From NCBI GenBank assembly GCA_025558075.1, contig JAHLKF010000006.1, positions 744,001 to 808,000 of the forward strand: a DNA stretch of 64,000 bases, read 5' to 3'. The position numbers were made by a program, and so were the translations under genes. Positions 45,874 to 56,953 of the stretch are shown here, piece by piece (the stretch's first letter is position 1; each line of letters opens with the position of its first letter). The notes under the pieces are model-generated. The model made no database searches. It was given only the letters and a program-made list of their open reading frames with translations, and was not told where the DNA came from. Source of the DNA: Gaertneriomyces semiglobifer. Lineage: Eukaryota; Chytridiomycota; Chytridiomycetes; Spizellomycetales; Spizellomycetaceae.

Positions 45874-47177
45874 TCACTCTATCGTTTGCTGCAGTGTTTG
45901 ATGCCTTTCATTAGCGACAGCCGGGAAATGCTGTCCCTCTGGATTGTAAGTGCTTGGACTCATGGCGATGGGACTCAGTAAAGATGTCACGCTCATGGGA
46001 GCCGAATTCGCCACTTCCTTCTTAACAAGAGCTGGCGCAGGCTTCTTCCCCTTTACAACGTTCGTGCGACTGTCGTTTGCATCATTTCCAGACTGGAATG
46101 TACCGGAATTGCCAACTTGGCTCGGATTGTTGAACAACATGCGCACGGTGTAAATATAGATCTGGTAGCGCGCGTAAGACTGTTGTTTGTAAACGTTAAA
46201 CACGATAATTGACCTACCAAAGCACCCAAAAACTCCAGCGGAGAGAAAATCAACGAGACGCGGAAGAACAACGTCCTCATGACTTGGTCCTTGGCGAAAG
46301 CGGCATTCCCAATAACGCTGAAGGACACGCCGATCCAAGTCATGCCACATAGGAAGAACAAGCCAGCCCGCACACGTTTAAAAGATCGCTCCATATCCCG
46401 GCTCTGTTTTAGTCGTGACCGAATGGCGTAGAGTTGAGTAATGAACACGATCGAGAGAACATTGTCGACGAGTAGGGCGTAGATAGTCCACATGATGGTC
46501 GCAATGGATTGTATTGACGGTGTGGGTGGATAAATGATTCCGAGAATAACAATCGTCCCAATCCAGATAATAGTTGAAACGATGATATATGCATTGTCCT
46601 ACGTTTAAATCACCAGTAAGGAAAAAAGCGGAACTCCGTTGTAACGTATTCCCACTTAAAAAGCCCATACCAGGAAATTTCTATATCGCAAGACTGATTT
46701 GACTACGCGAAACCGGATTTGGATCAGAATGATATAGATCAGAGTTGCAACTGCGTATGCTGCAGTCCATAACCGAACGCATCGCGACTGTTGGTCGAAC
46801 TTGTCTTTATGTGTTTCCTTGTCGAGGTAAGCGGTTTCCACGGCAAGTTTCGATGTAACTGCATGTAGTGAGAAAACTTGTCCAGCGTGTCAGTGCGAAA
46901 AAACGCGGTGGGAACTTACAGAATAAAGGTATAAAGCTCGCAGCGTAGACAACCATACATGTGGCCATGAATCCATTGAACAGCGTCCGTCGCTGAATCG
47001 CATGCTTCACTGCCACTCCAGAATTGCCGAGCTGTACGGCAAATGCAATCCCTGTTCACCCGTGGACCAACGGTTAGCGGCCTTCATATGGTGACACGAT
47101 AGCAGATCAATGCGATGAATACCAGTAAAGACATAATTAAGAACCACGGCGGTGTTGAAATCAATGTGCGTCTGCAT
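45874..47177 (-). CDS. orphan seven-transmembrane protein
   Basis: Five exons (minus): 47177-47123, 47051-46920, 46858-46671, 46598-46218 and 46161-45874, giving 347 residues beginning MQTHIDFNTAVVLNY. Seven hydrophobic spans are predicted: NYVFTGIAFAVQLG, GFMATCMVVYAASFIPLF, LWTAAYAVATLIYIILI, YIIVSTIIWIGTIVILGIIY, IYALLVDNVLSIVFITQL, AGLFFLCGMTWIGVSFSVI and VSLIFSPLEFLGALIYIY. A cytoplasmic-looking basic loop (RSRLKQSRDMERSFKRVR) lies between TM5 and TM6, as in receptors. The C-terminal tail is Ser/Thr/Pro-rich. I see no family motif (no DRY, NPxxY or Ste2/Ste3 pattern), so GPCR-like function is only suggested by topology. It is convergent with KAP123. Confidence 0.75.
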
Positions 47178-47673
47178 TTTCTCATAACAAGACAACACCC
47201 TGTAAACTTTCCCGACAGTGCTTTCAAAATGGTGCGAATTTAAGTATTATGCCTTAATCCCTGCAATATAGGCTGGTTCCTTTTGCAAGAGACAACTTGG
47301 GGGGCTTTGTTGCACATTTTGCAGCGTCATCGCCTTTCATTTAGCAACTGATATATCTTGGCAAGGAAAACTTGTCTGCTCGGAACCGTAATTTTGTGTG
47401 GATAAAATGCAGAACGCCGTTCAAAACTCTCGCTTGAACGGACGACAATTAACGCTTGACAAAGCCTTGGTATGCCGTCGTGACCCTTGACTTTGGAACC
47501 AATGGCCTTTGTGTCGTAACTAAATCTGGTATTTGTTTCACGCGTCACGACATTGTGAAAGGACCTTCCATTTTCTCATCCAAATGTTTGCGAATTGATC
47601 ATCATAGGATACAGACTTGTTGCTAAGGACATAACTACTTGTGGGTACTATGGCCGTGGATCCGAAGGACTGA
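47178..47673. other. intergenic region with a coding-like minus-strand tract
   Basis: On the minus strand 47548-47327 is open without an ATG and reads naturally (for example FSYDTKAIGSKVKGHDGIP, then VFLAKIYQLLNERR), with modest purine bias at codon position 1. It lies directly downstream of the Yet3 gene but is out of frame with it. It could be a relic or a missed small exon. The remainder holds the 7TM gene promoter. Confidence 0.3.
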
Positions 47674-48399
47674 TCAAGACTCGACCTGAAGGTCTGCCCC
47701 CTTCCTTTGGCGCGGGGCTCCGCTCTTTGTTCCCACGCTTGCTGCAATGTTGCTTCTAGCACTGGTGCTATCGGAAGCCAAGGTAGTGCCATCCAAACCG
47801 AGCGAGGGCGGACTATCGCTAAGTTGCTTATTGAGGTCATTCACAATCTTGCGTTGTTCAGCAAGCTCTTCCTGGTAAACCAACTGCAGATATAGGTCGC
47901 TTACACGACGGTATAAAACACTATTATGGTAGAATTAGTAAAGGAAACAGGAGATGTTGCGCTATAGTCTGTGAAAACTTACAGGACCATGAACATAGAA
48001 AACAGCGAAAGATAGAGGTTGCGTTGAGTGTAGAATAGGCGAACCTTGTGCTGTAGTTCAGCGGACACCGTGTCCGACATTTGTTTGGGATCTTCCTTGT
48101 ATTCTGTTTCCATGCGATAGAGTCGTTGAATGGTATCGATGAATACTCCACCCACAACAAAGAGCACTAGACGACCTATCCACAGAGCGGCATCTTTCTT
48201 GGCAAGATTTGAGACCGCATGCATGAACGCCTTACGCCTGAAATATCCAATGTCAGTAACTGCATCGGCATCCCAGCATAGCACATTTACAAGTCTGTTA
48301 CCTTCGTAAGGGGATAAAGCCCAGCGGTATGAGCGTCAGCAAAAATGCTGCCAGCTCCACCCAGAGGAAGTAATATACCAAGCGGTTGAATAAAGACAT
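47674..48399 (-). CDS. YET3: BAP31/Yet3-family ER membrane protein
   Basis: Exons (minus) are 48399-48302, 48237-47983 and 47920-47674, giving 199 residues. The N-terminal half has three hydrophobic spans (VELAAFLLTLIPLGFIPL, WIGRLVLFVVGGVFIDTI, and YLSLFSMFMVLVLYRRV) with the family block RRKAFMHAVSNLAKK between the first two. A coiled-coil tail follows (LVYQEELAEQRKIVNDLNK). BAP31-like proteins are ER-resident sorting or quality-control factors for membrane proteins; yeast Yet3 also affects inositol-regulated transcription. A canonical C-terminal KKxx retrieval signal is absent (ends ADLQVES). It lies beside INO1, in the same orientation. Confidence 0.92.
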
Positions 48400-48684
48400 A
48401 GTAATCAGGCTTTCCCTCGTCTGTACAGCTTGATGTTCCTTGAAACTTGACTGCCTTTTTGTTTGCTCACTTGTCGTCTGCCAAGAATCGCAGTGGAAGG
48501 AAGATCATGGCCTTGGCCATGACACACATTACCGAATTATCAATAAGCGCGTCTTGTTGCAAAATTCAGAAGCCAAAGAATGCAAATGGAATTGCAAGCG
48601 TAGCATTCCCGACAGAGAAACACGTATATTAACCGACTAACAGCGAAAATCACACAGCATCATGCCAACTGATCTCATCACTAA

Positions 48685-50262
48685 CTAGAAGCATTTGTGC
48701 TCCAACATCATGTCGTTCTGAGGGGCCAAACCAATGCACGCCCTGAAGATGTTCTCCATCGCGCTCCTCTGCTTGGCAAGAGCGTTAACAACCGGAGTAC
48801 CGGGAGGCACCATAGGAGCCTTCAACATGTAGCTCAAGGCACTCAATACAGAGTGGAATGGAGCATAGTCCTCCATCTCCTCGGTCTTGTAGTTGATCCT
48901 GGTGAACAACTCGGTAACAATGCACAGGTCCAAAATCAAAGGAGACGCAAGCAACGAGTCCTCGCACACATTGTAGAGGGAGATAGTGTTCTTGCCACCC
49001 ATGAAAATTTCAGAGACGTACTCGTCCAAGGCACGCTTGGAGTCGCCTACAGCGGGGCAGTACTTGATCACCACAATGTGGTCGGGGTGCTCACCCTTCT
49101 TGTACAAGATCGGGTTGGCGGCCACCATGTCATCAACAACGTTGGACTTGGAGATTTCCTTGGAACGGAACTGCTGAGGAGCAGACAAGTTCTTGCCGTC
49201 GTTGTTACCAAGGTGGTTGTAAGAGGTAATGGCAACAGGCTTGATACCAGCGTTGACCAGGAAGTCGACCATGACGGACTTGACCTTTGTCTGGCCAGAC
49301 TTGAAATCGTCACCGCCAATGTACACTTTGTACTGCTCAGCAAGCTGAACCGCACCGGGAACAAAGGTGTTCTGGGGTGACCCGTTGACAAACGGTGTGT
49401 TCTCGAGGATACAGGCGCAAGCAAAGACAGTAGACGGAGCAACCTCAGAGTGGCCTTCCTTGATGGATTTCAGGAGGTTCTCAGCAGTGTCGTTGACACC
49501 AGGAAGGATGTCAGAGTAGCGCTCAGTGTTGGCAGTCCAGACAACAATGATCTTGTCCAAGTTGTGCTGAGCCTTGAAATCACGGATATCTTTACGAATC
49601 CTCTCGAGGTGCTCTTGCTTGGTACCTTCAAGGACGTTGTCAGCACGGTCGCTCTGGTTGGCGGCAATGTAGTCGGGGTAGTAGATGGAGGGAAGAGGCT
49701 TGAGTTGCTCCATCTCATCGCGGACCTGGCGCTGGAGGTCGTACTCAAGAACCTGAGCGCGCTCCATGGCATCGGCGAGGTTCTTGGCACTAATGTCCCA
49801 TCCACCCAAGACGAGGTCGTTAGGGTGAACCATGGGGAGGACGTTGCTGAAGGGGATGAAAACATCATTGCCCTTGTCGTCGGTGCCAAGCTTGAGGGTA
49901 GAAGCTTGGGTGACAGAGCCGTAGTAGTTGGGGGTTTGGACACCCTCCTTGGTGCGCCAGGTGATGTTGCGGCGGTTGGCAATGATGGAGGCAGTCAAGG
50001 TGGAACCGTTGTTTCCACCCCAACCGACCATCATCAGACCTACGCGAGGGACATTGCGCGCAGTCTTGAATTGGTACACCTTTTCAGTGGGTTGGACGGT
50101 CACCTTGCCGTTTTGAGAGCGGACTTTAGAGTCACGGTAGACGTAAGTGGACTCAATAAAGTCATCGGAATAAGCGACGTTGTCGCTCTCAACGATGAAG
50201 GGTTCAGTAGCCGGAATGGCAGTGGCATGAGGGGCGGAGACGGGAGTATCGCGGGGGGCCAT
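48685..50262 (-). CDS. INO1: inositol-3-phosphate synthase
   Basis: This is a 525-residue, single-exon enzyme from ATG 50262. NAD-binding glycine-rich motif is [18 protein letters not shown]. Other family blocks are [29 protein letters not shown] and [16 protein letters not shown], the last of which holds active-site residues. It converts glucose-6-phosphate to inositol-3-phosphate, the first step of inositol synthesis, in the cytosol. Codon use is strongly biased to C/G endings compared with neighbours, which suggests high expression. That bias also leaves long antisense open frames (227 and 365 codons), which are not genes. A long intron-free 5' flank follows (50263-50991). Confidence 0.98.
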   Translation of the reverse strand: MAPRDTPVSAPHATAIPATEPFIVESDNVAYSDDFIESTYVYRDSKVRSQNGKVTVQPTEKVYQFKTARNVPRVGLMMVGWGGNNGSTLTASIIANRRNITWRTKEGVQTPNYYGSVTQASTLKLGTDDKGNDVFIPFSNVLPMVHPNDLVLGGWDISAKNLADAMERAQVLEYDLQRQVRDEMEQLKPLPSIYYPDYIAANQSDRADNVLEGTKQEHLERIRKDIRDFKAQHNLDKIIVVWTANTERYSDILPGVNDTAENLLKSIKEGHSEVAPSTVFACACILENTPFVNGSPQNTFVPGAVQLAEQYKVYIGGDDFKSGQTKVKSVMVDFLVNAGIKPVAITSYNHLGNNDGKNLSAPQQFRSKEISKSNVVDDMVAANPILYKKGEHPDHIVVIKYCPAVGDSKRALDEYVSEIFMGGKNTISLYNVCEDSLLASPLILDLCIVTELFTRINYKTEEMEDYAPFHSVLSALSYMLKAPMVPPGTPVVNALAKQRSAMENIFRACIGLAPQNDMMLEHKCF

Positions 50263-50991
50263 TTTTTAATAGTTTTGAGAGTATCAAAGAATGGGAGAGA
50301 GAAGATCTGGGTGCTGCGCAGCAAACTTGACGTTTCAGTGCGTTTTCGGCTTGGGGAAGGAGCGGCGACTTCCCCGGTGCTTGTTGTGAGACGAGTAAAG
50401 CTGGTTGGCGTCTACCAAGAAGCAACGTTGTTAGAATATGAGTACCGGCTGCGATGGTCGATGCCAGGCATGGGAACACTTACACGTCTTGACGATGGGG
50501 GCCTTTCTGCCCTTGTTTTACTTTTGCAGGATCGAGAGATGTGGTAGAGAGTTCCGAGAGTGGATGTGTGAGTTCGAATCAAGCTTTGATTCAACGTCGT
50601 AGAGAACTGTCTGGTCTGTCTTGTCTTGTATGGCTGTCAGTGGCTGGACGAGGAGAGAGAGGAAAGCGGCTGCGGGTTGCTAGGCTGAGAATTTAAACGA
50701 GAAAAGTTCCCAGCGGCTCAATTGGGGCCAAAATCGGGGCGCGTCTTAAGCGCGTGGGCGGAGGAACTACTGTTGACGCGTTGACACAAAGCGGGAACAA
50801 AAACAAACAAAGGGTGAATTATGCATATCGAACAGAAAAGGGAATAAATGTGCAATGCATTGTTTGAAGAGTGCCAAGTATGATATCGTGCTACAACTGC
50901 AGGTCGCTATTGGTTCTAGGCTCGAGTTCTATGATGACTTGATGTCTAATACCAGCAATATAAGCTGAATGGCGATGATGGGACGGCCCTT
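50263..50991. other. INO1 5' flank
   Basis: This is a promoter and leader region for INO1; the DAO gene ends on its far side. No gene was found. CT/AG-rich stretches near 50640-50670 and an A-rich stretch near 50800 are visible. I could not identify a clear inositol-response (CATGTGAAAT) element by eye. Confidence 0.45.
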
Positions 50992-52465
50992 TTACATTTT
51001 TGACTGAAATTTTTCAGGCCGCACTCGGATGACAGATCCATCGTCGCTCTCCAATACGCGTCCTTGCGGCAGCAAACATCTTGGAAACCATTCTCCAACG
51101 CCGTCTGGGCCGTCTCGAGCCACCATCTCTGCCACCGCTCTGCCCGACAAAAACGTCCTCGGCATCCCATGTCCGCTAAAACCGGCGCTTACAAATTCCC
51201 CTGACCGTTGAGGCAATGGCCCTACAAACGGCAGGCGGTCCGCTGAAAATCCCATGATTCCTGCCCACTCGGCTTCGATCTCAAACTTCCCAGTTAATGT
51301 TGGAAACGTCTCCTGCAGATAACTCCGTAATGCTCGGCTCACTACCGGGTCCAATGTGCCATCGTTTCCGTTACCAACTTCCAGTCCCGGCACGACATGT
51401 CTCATACCACCCAAGATGATGCGGCCGTCTTCCCGAGTGGATAGATACTCGTAACCATCGTTGGCCGATATGCACATGTCAAAAGGAATAGCATCCTTGG
51501 GAAGGGGTGTGGTAACGATGACCTGATTGCGCACTGGCGCAATTGGCAGTTGAGGCAGTAAAGACTGCGTATGTGCATTCGTGCAATAAATGACCTTCTT
51601 TGTGTGGAGTGGCCCGCGCCCTGTGTGGACCGTGAGGCAATAGCTACGCTCACCCGACACCTGGACGGTCGCCTTTGTGACGGCGGTGACAGGTGTGTTG
51701 GTGTGAATGCTCACACCAAGTGAGTGAGCAACTTGAGCAATCAACAGGACCAATCGCGCTGGCCAAATCCGAAAAGCCGGTTTGGTAACAAATGCGCCTG
51801 CCCACTTTGTGGACCGAGTTCGCGAAGCAGTCTCCTCTCGAGACCAGATCGTCGCGTAGTCGGCGAACCCGGCCTCTCTGAGTTTTTCAACCTCGCCTTT
51901 CCAAAACTCGAGTTCCTCATCAGTGTCCACCGTGGACGCACATCCATCGGCAAACTCGTGCATATACGGGTCAAGAGAAGATGAAGAAAGGTGGTGTTTC
52001 AAAAACGCTTTGATGGCATCAACATTTGCCCTATCAAAGGCGAGCAAGGCGCGTGCGTTATCAAGCCCGACTTTGTCAACTGTCGACGTCCATGTATCAT
52101 GCAACCTAAAAAATGGTATATCATTAATCACTCTCATTCCATGCCAAATGCAAGCTCCCGGTCAAGCCGTTCCCATCAGGAAAAAATGAGTTAAGACACG
52201 GGTAAATGCTACCATACCCTGGAACAAGCAGTCCTCCGTTTCTGCCAGTAGCGCCTCCACTAATACCGCGTGCATCACATAGCGCAATCTTCAAGCCAGG
52301 CCGAATCTTTGCGAGATGGTATGCCGCGGAAGTCCCACTCAAACCAGCACCAACGATAACGACATCGCAGGTGGTGGGAAAAGGACGCTGATCATCAACG
52401 CCTAGCTCAATCTTGTCCAGCCAGTACGACGGTAGCGGGTTCGAGGGAAGGTCACTGGGAGCCAT
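50992..52465 (-). CDS. FAD-dependent amino-acid oxidase-like (DAO family) enzyme
   Basis: Exons (minus) are 52465-52218 and 52105-50992, giving 453 residues. The FAD-binding Rossmann motif is CDVVIVGAGLSGTSAAYHLA, followed by ISGGATGRNGGLLVPG, the characteristic ATGRNGG stretch of this oxidoreductase group. The C-terminal half shows WAGIMGFSADRLPFVGPLP and GFSGHGMPRTFLSGRAVAEM, as in fungal FAD-dependent DAO-domain proteins. It probably oxidises an amine or amino acid; substrate is unknown. No peroxisomal PTS1 is seen (ends FQSKM). The ATG at 52465 was preferred over a GTG four codons upstream. Confidence 0.9.
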
Positions 52466-52722
52466 GACGTTCAACACCGTTGCTTCTTTAACCTAACGGA
52501 TTGATGTGATGAGTTAAAATACATACCAGACGCAACTACTGTCACACCCTCAACGAAGGACTCACCCAGTTCTGTGTGATCGTAACAGATTATCACCTGT
52601 TTCCTATCAATTTTCTCAGTTTCTTCCGTTGCTCGATGCTTATCAACTTTTAATGACTTTCGCAGGTCTGCGACGCATTTGACACCATTTGACTCTCAAG
52701 TGACTTCTTCAAGTCGCATCTG
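52466..52722. other. DAO promoter region
   Basis: A short gap between the DAO start and the small Cys-rich gene end. No gene or repeat is seen. Confidence 0.4.
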
Positions 52723-53131
52723 CTAACAACTGTGCTCATTACTAGTAGTAGAAGGAAGAACTGGAGCTGGAGCGAACGGTGGATAGAGGCTGTTTGGCTG
52801 TGAATGTTTCCCAGGCGAAGGCACCGTTGAGGAGTTGAGGGCGTTTTCCGAAAGTGGTCTCTGTGCTGTGCTGAATCCATTCATCCGCCCGTGGTGGCAG
52901 CTGCAGCATTCACAGCAGACGCACATGTTGGCAAATGGGTCCACATTCTCCCGAATCTTGATCAGAAGTTAGAGTGTATCCTCAAATTCAATCAGAGGTT
53001 GGCCTTAATTAACCGCAACCCCTGCCGCTGCACACGCCTGTCAAGAAAAACTTCTTCACCCCAACGGGATCAGCACAACCTTGGTCATTCATCCAGTCGT
53101 CTATGCGAAGTACCGGCCTTCCAAAGAACAT
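52723..53131 (-). CDS. small Cys-rich hypothetical protein, two exons
   Basis: Exons (minus) are 53131-53036 and 52956-52723, giving 109 residues. Exon 1 opens MFFGRPVLRIDDWMNDQ, and exon 2 starts IRENVDPFANMCVCCECC with further Cys (CSCHHG), then a Ser/Pro-rich disordered tail ending NEHSC. The 79-nt intron (donor GTGTGC) keeps phase 0 and has a clear CTCTAACTT branch site before its acceptor ATCAAG. No signal peptide or known domain is recognised; the clustered cysteines could bind metal or be lipidated. It lies between the DAO gene and AGO. The confidence rests on the good intron and natural exon-1 sequence, not on homology. Confidence 0.5.
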
Positions 53132-53526
53132 CGCCGCGACCTCATCTGCGGATTGATTCAATTCCTATTGAGCGGTGCGGACGATCGGCAGGCACCTGGT
53201 AATTAACAAGATAGTCCCAATTTTTTCAAGTATTTCAACGATGAAGGCAGATATAAACCAATGCGCGTCCTTCCATCTAGGGACGTTCCTCCGACCTTTA
53301 CCGGTCGAAAATTGCTCTGCGCATGACAAAATAGAGGTGACCGGGAAGGAAGCATCAAGCATAAAGGAAGGAAAACACTGAGAGCAGGGCTGCCAAACTG
53401 GCGCTGAACTTTGGTCGCGGAGCGGATCAAGTAAAAAAGATCTACTAGTCACGACACGTTGCGGGATTTCCAAAGCACTGTAATAGTCGTCTCTTCTTCA
53501 TACCTGCTAGTTTGAACAAACGCGGC
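53132..53526. other. intergenic region upstream of the Argonaute gene
   Basis: This gap of about 395 bp lies between the start of the small Cys-rich gene and the Argonaute ATG. It should hold the promoters of both. No RNA gene or repeat was seen. Confidence 0.4.
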
Positions 53527-56464
53527 ATGGATGAAGTGGAAGTACCTCCTACTCCGACTGTAACAGTACTACCGCCGCGACGTCCGGGGTTCGGTTCTGC
53601 TGGAAGACGGCTTCAGGTTCGCACAAATTTCTTTCCAGTATTGTCTCTCCCCGGCCAGAACATTCAGCATTACGATGTGGCCATTACCCCAGAAACCAAT
53701 CCGCGCATCAATAGAAGGTTATTTTCCTTGTGGGAAGACTTAAATCGGAATGGGATCCTGAAGAACACCCGCCCTGTTTACGACGGTAGAAAGAACATAT
53801 TCTCGCCTCGTACGTTGCCGTTAAAGGACGATCAAGCATTATTCACCTTGGAGCTTCCAGATTCAGATGAAGGAGATGGACGACCTAGGAATCCCCGACC
53901 AAATAGAGTCGCCCGGCAATTTAAAATTCATATCCGCAAAGTGGGCGAAATCAATATGCATAGACTTCACAGTTTCCTGGAGGGAAGAGCTCCGGAAGCA
54001 CCGCACGATGCCATCATGGCGCTGGATATTCTGCTACGACATAGACCGTCAATGTTGTATACCACCGTCGGCCGATGCTTTTACACTCCAGCGGGATCTG
54101 CCTTGATCGCCAATGGCGCGGAGCTGTGGCAGGGATTTCACCAGGCCATCAGGCCGTCGCAACACAAGATGCTGCTCAATTTGGATGTATCCGCAACAGC
54201 ATTTGTAGAAGCGGGTCCCGTGATCAACGTTGTGGCCAAGATCCTGGGGAAAGCGAGGCCCGAAGATATCCGCACGCAGTTTACCGATCGCGAGCGCGCA
54301 AGAGTAGAGCGCGCCCTGAAAAATGTCAAGGTCTTGACCACTCACCGTGGCCCAAATAAACGCAAGTGGAAAATCGCAAAACTTACTACCATGGCAGCCA
54401 GTCGAACAATGTTTCCAATCAAAGACGGCGGCGGACGCGAAGAAAGTGTAGTTAACTATTTCCGTGAACGTTACGGTTCACAGCTGCAATTTGAGCATTG
54501 GCCTTGTCTGGTGGTTGGCGATCCAGCAAAGCACGTGTATCTTCCTATGGAAGTATGCAAGGTAGTCGCGGGTCAGCGCGTGTTACGAAAGTTGAACGAG
54601 AAGCAAACCGTAAGTTTAAGAGTTGCCTCGCACTTGCCATCACATGCCCTAAGGATGACTGTTATCTCAGGCGGACATGATAAGGTTTACTTGCCAACCT
54701 CCTCATATTCGCTCCAACAAAGTCTCCAGTGGCTTCAATCTCCTTTTGACCCAAGATAACGAGTATCTTGAAGATTTCAACGTCAAGATCGGACGTGAAA
54801 TGGCCACAGTGAACGCACGAGTCCTTCCAACACCAGTTCTGTCATACCATCCATCGTCGAGAGAGGCGAATATTGCTCCAAGAGAAGGTTCATGGAACCT
54901 AAGAGACAAGAAGGTTGCCCAAGGGGCGACGCTCACTTCTTGGTCAGTTATCGTCTTCGGGTCGGAGCGCGAGCTACCTGTCGTTCAGGTGCAGAAATTC
55001 TTACGTGAGTTGATAACCACATGCCGCGACACGGGTGTCGATATCAGGCAACTACAACCGCCCATTAGGCATGCGAACCCGCTCGGAAGCATCGAAACCA
55101 TTATGAAAGCCGGGTACATGGATGCAGGCAATGCCTCCAATCGTAAACCCCAGTTATTACTTATTATATTACCGAATACCGGTGTGTCGCTATACGCTGA
55201 AATCAAGCGAATAGGCGACACAATCATAGGCATCGCAACACAATGTATTCAATCCCGGCGTAAGTTACGGTTCACAGGGCTTCATCCTTTCTTTGTTTTG
55301 GGCTTTAAATGACCTCCCTACCCGTAGATGTCTTCGCCGCAAAAAAGCAGTACTGCGCGAACGTCTGCCTGAAAATTAACGTAAAATTAGGTGGCATGAA
55401 CGTCTACCTCGGTAATCAGCAGTTGCCGTTCGTCGCGGACGTCCCAACTATCATTTTCGGTGCCGATGTAAGTGCTCTGCGGGTTGCCCAATGCTAGGCC
55501 TTAAGAGATACTGATATTCTTTCTGGTGCAGGTGACGCATCCTGCTCCAGGCGACCTCCACAAGCCATCCATAGCAGCTGTTGTTGCATCCATGGATGCT
55601 CAGTGCTCACGGTACGCCGCAGCCATTAGAGTGCAGAAAGGACGGCAAGAGATCATCAAAGAGCTTCAGAGTGCCGCGGTTGAGCTTCTACGCACATTTT
55701 ATCAGACTTCTGGATCAAAACCAAGGCGTATCCTATTTTATCGCGATGGCGTATCAGAAGGACAGTTCGCGGAAGTGGTTCGCGAAGAGGTCGCAGCGCT
55801 GCGTCGCGCCTGTCGACAATTGGAAGGTAAGACTTCCCGATTCGCTTTGTTTCAATTCTCTTTGGCTATTGTATATTCAATTGCGTCTTTCCTGCTGCAG
55901 TCGGGTACGAGCCAACAATCACATTTGTCATCGTTCAGAAACGACATCACGCTAGGTTTTTTCCTCTGACCAAAGAGGATGCTGATAAGTCTGGGAACGT
56001 CTTACCTGGGACCGTGGTTGAGACGGGGATCACGCATCCTACAGAGTTCGGTAAGTAATCCTGAAAGCCGTCGCGTGCTTGATCTATAGCAACCCATCTT
56101 TATTCACCCGATTGTAGATTTCTACCTCGCTTCTCACCCGGGCTTACAAGGAACATCGAAGCCCACCCATTATCATGTTCTCCACGACGAGAACGAGTTT
56201 ACAGCTGATGGATTACAAGAACTAACTTATCGACTATGTTACCTGTACTGCCGAGCTACGCGGGCAGTCTCCGTGTGTCCCCCGGCGTACTACGCCCACT
56301 TGGTTGCTGCCCGCGCGCGCTTCCATTTCGTTGGAGAACACTGGAATGATCTCAACAGCGAGCGTAGTGCCCCTATTGTCACAACTGCGGCGACGTTAGA
56401 GGCCCTAACAGCCAATCATGCTTTGGTGAAGGGAGATTTGACAAATGTCATGTACTATATGTGA
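53527..56464 (+). CDS. Argonaute (slicer-type)
   Basis: Six exons: 53527-54609, 54671-55259, 55328-55467, 55532-55826, 55901-56050 and 56118-56464, giving 867 residues starting [16 protein letters not shown] (about 190-340), MID (about 420-560) and PIWI (about 570-840) regions are present. The PIWI catalytic tetrad is intact: Asp604 (IIFGADVTHP), Glu644 ([10 protein letters not shown]), Asp676 ([11 protein letters not shown]) and the His of THYHVL (about 770-772). The Argonaute hallmark [14 protein letters not shown] is complete. So this protein should bind small guide RNAs and cleave targets. No RG-rich N-terminal extension is seen. The stop lies about 490 bp from the end of the convergent pseudo-nucleotidyltransferase gene. 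Confidence 0.96.
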
Positions 56465-56953
56465 GTGATACCCAAGATTTCCGGACATCAACGATAGGGA
56501 AGCCTCCTGTAATATATTTCGCATACTGAGGACAGACGGTGTATTGGGCGGGGATAGCATTGAAGAGACACTGGAGTTGCGCTGAACGCGGCCAATTGGT
56601 CTGAAGCGCGCAGATAATAATACTATGGAGCCCACATTGTATGGGTAGAGACCAATAGATGACGATCCGACGGATATTGTCGTACTCGTATAGTTTATCA
56701 AATTCAAAAGTATTTTTGAATCCACAGATTTGAGTAATTGCAGTTTGGTTTCCACCTTCGCAAAGGCTGGACTGGGTGAAAGATGGCAAAGAGCCACGAT
56801 CCTCTAGCCAGGAAATCGAAAGATGGCATATGCCTTGTTTCCTTATCCGCTGGTACCTAAGAGAACGGCAGAGGCACTACGCATATAGAGTCGTGTATGG
56901 TTAAACTTTGTCATTTATTGTCCACATTAAAACATTACAACACTATTGATAAG
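56465..56953. other. intergenic region between convergent AGO and nucleotidyltransferase genes
   Basis: This is the shared 3' flank of two convergent genes. A minus-strand frame (56789-56448) is open for 113 codons, without an ATG and without codon-position bias, so I treat it as chance. No repeats were seen. Confidence 0.45.

Noticed and set aside
49450..50547. 365-codon open frame antisense to INO1 (and a 227-codon frame at 48697-49380)
   Set aside because: They mirror the strongly biased INO1 codons and have no family signal; a known artefact of high-GC3 genes.
50510..50600. Possible tRNA (a GTTCGAATC B-box-like string)
   Set aside because: No matching A box, acceptor stem or cloverleaf could be formed.
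56448..56789. 113-codon minus-strand frame between AGO and the nucleotidyltransferase
   Set aside because: No ATG and less than half of codons start with a purine, so it looks like chance in AT-rich 3' flanks.
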